A DNA stretch of 49,644 bases, taken from contig JAUQZZ010000001.1 of the NCBI GenBank assembly GCA_030586765.1, positions 1 through 49,644 of the forward strand. Reading direction: 5' to 3'. The notes beneath the pieces were generated by a model. It ran no database searches, was not told the origin of the DNA, and saw nothing but the letters and a program-made list of their open reading frames with translations. Within the stretch, counting starts at the first letter, position 1. Every line of letters starts with the position of its first letter. Both the position numbers and the translations under genes were made by a program. Below, one piece after another: positions 49,641 through 49,644 of this stretch. The DNA is from Candidatus Brocadiales bacterium. Lineage in GTDB: Bacteria > Planctomycetota > Brocadiia > Brocadiales > Bathyanammoxibiaceae.

Positions 49641-49644
49641 GGTA

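Overview
The window is bacterial chromosomal DNA of roughly even GC content. It has tight gene spacing, many 1-4 bp start/stop overlaps, and arginine codons strongly biased to AGG/AGA. About two thirds of it is one complete, ancestral-order ribosomal and RNA-polymerase gene block on the minus strand. Genes for hopanoid headgroup synthesis (HpnI, HpnK and HpnJ types), the absence of rpmD (L30) between rpsE and rplO, and a long C-terminal extension on L17 suggest a Planctomycetota-like lineage, possibly near the Brocadiales. This placement is an inference and is only moderately supported.

Region 1 (1-6846, minus strand) is a probable phosphonolipid operon. Read 5' to 3' it runs: an unrecognised helical metal-binding-type protein, then a thiamine-diphosphate decarboxylase split into two subunits, then a 2-aminoethylphosphonate-type transaminase, a LicC-like cytidylyltransferase, a CDP-alcohol phosphatidyltransferase fused to a degenerate nucleotidyltransferase domain, and a molybdopterin oxidoreductase truncated by the window edge. 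The parts fit decarboxylation, transamination, CTP activation and transfer to a lipid. The expected first enzyme, PEP mutase, is not in the window. Clear divergent sigma70-type promoters at 6869-7003 serve this operon and the neighbouring glycosyltransferase gene.

Region 2 (7034-12033) is a hopanoid cyclitol-ether cluster: an HpnI-like glycosyltransferase on the plus strand, convergent with hpnJ, a second radical SAM gene, hpnK and a small ArnE/SMR-type membrane protein on the minus strand. The extra radical SAM gene overlaps both hpnJ and hpnK.

Region 3 (12201-45096, minus strand) begins at a strong promoter near 45080. It runs tRNA-Thr, tRNA-Tyr, tRNA-Gly, tRNA-Thr, tuf, rpmG, tRNA-Trp, secE, nusG, rplKAJL, rpoBC, rpsLG, fusA. 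A second promoter at the end of fusA starts the S10-spc-alpha genes: rpsJ, rplCDWB, rpsS, rplV, rpsC, rplP, rpmC, rpsQ, rplNXE, rpsNH, rplFR, rpsE, rplO, secY, adk, map, infA, rpmJ, rpsM, a methyltransferase, rpsKD, rpoA, rplQ. A HIT-family gene and a DUSP23-like phosphatase gene close the block.

Region 4 (45123-49644) holds a secreted phospholipase D-like protein with a substituted catalytic lysine, a secreted protein of about 16 TPRs, and tilS on the opposite strand. At least three families of dispersed palindromic elements occupy the gaps between genes throughout the window.
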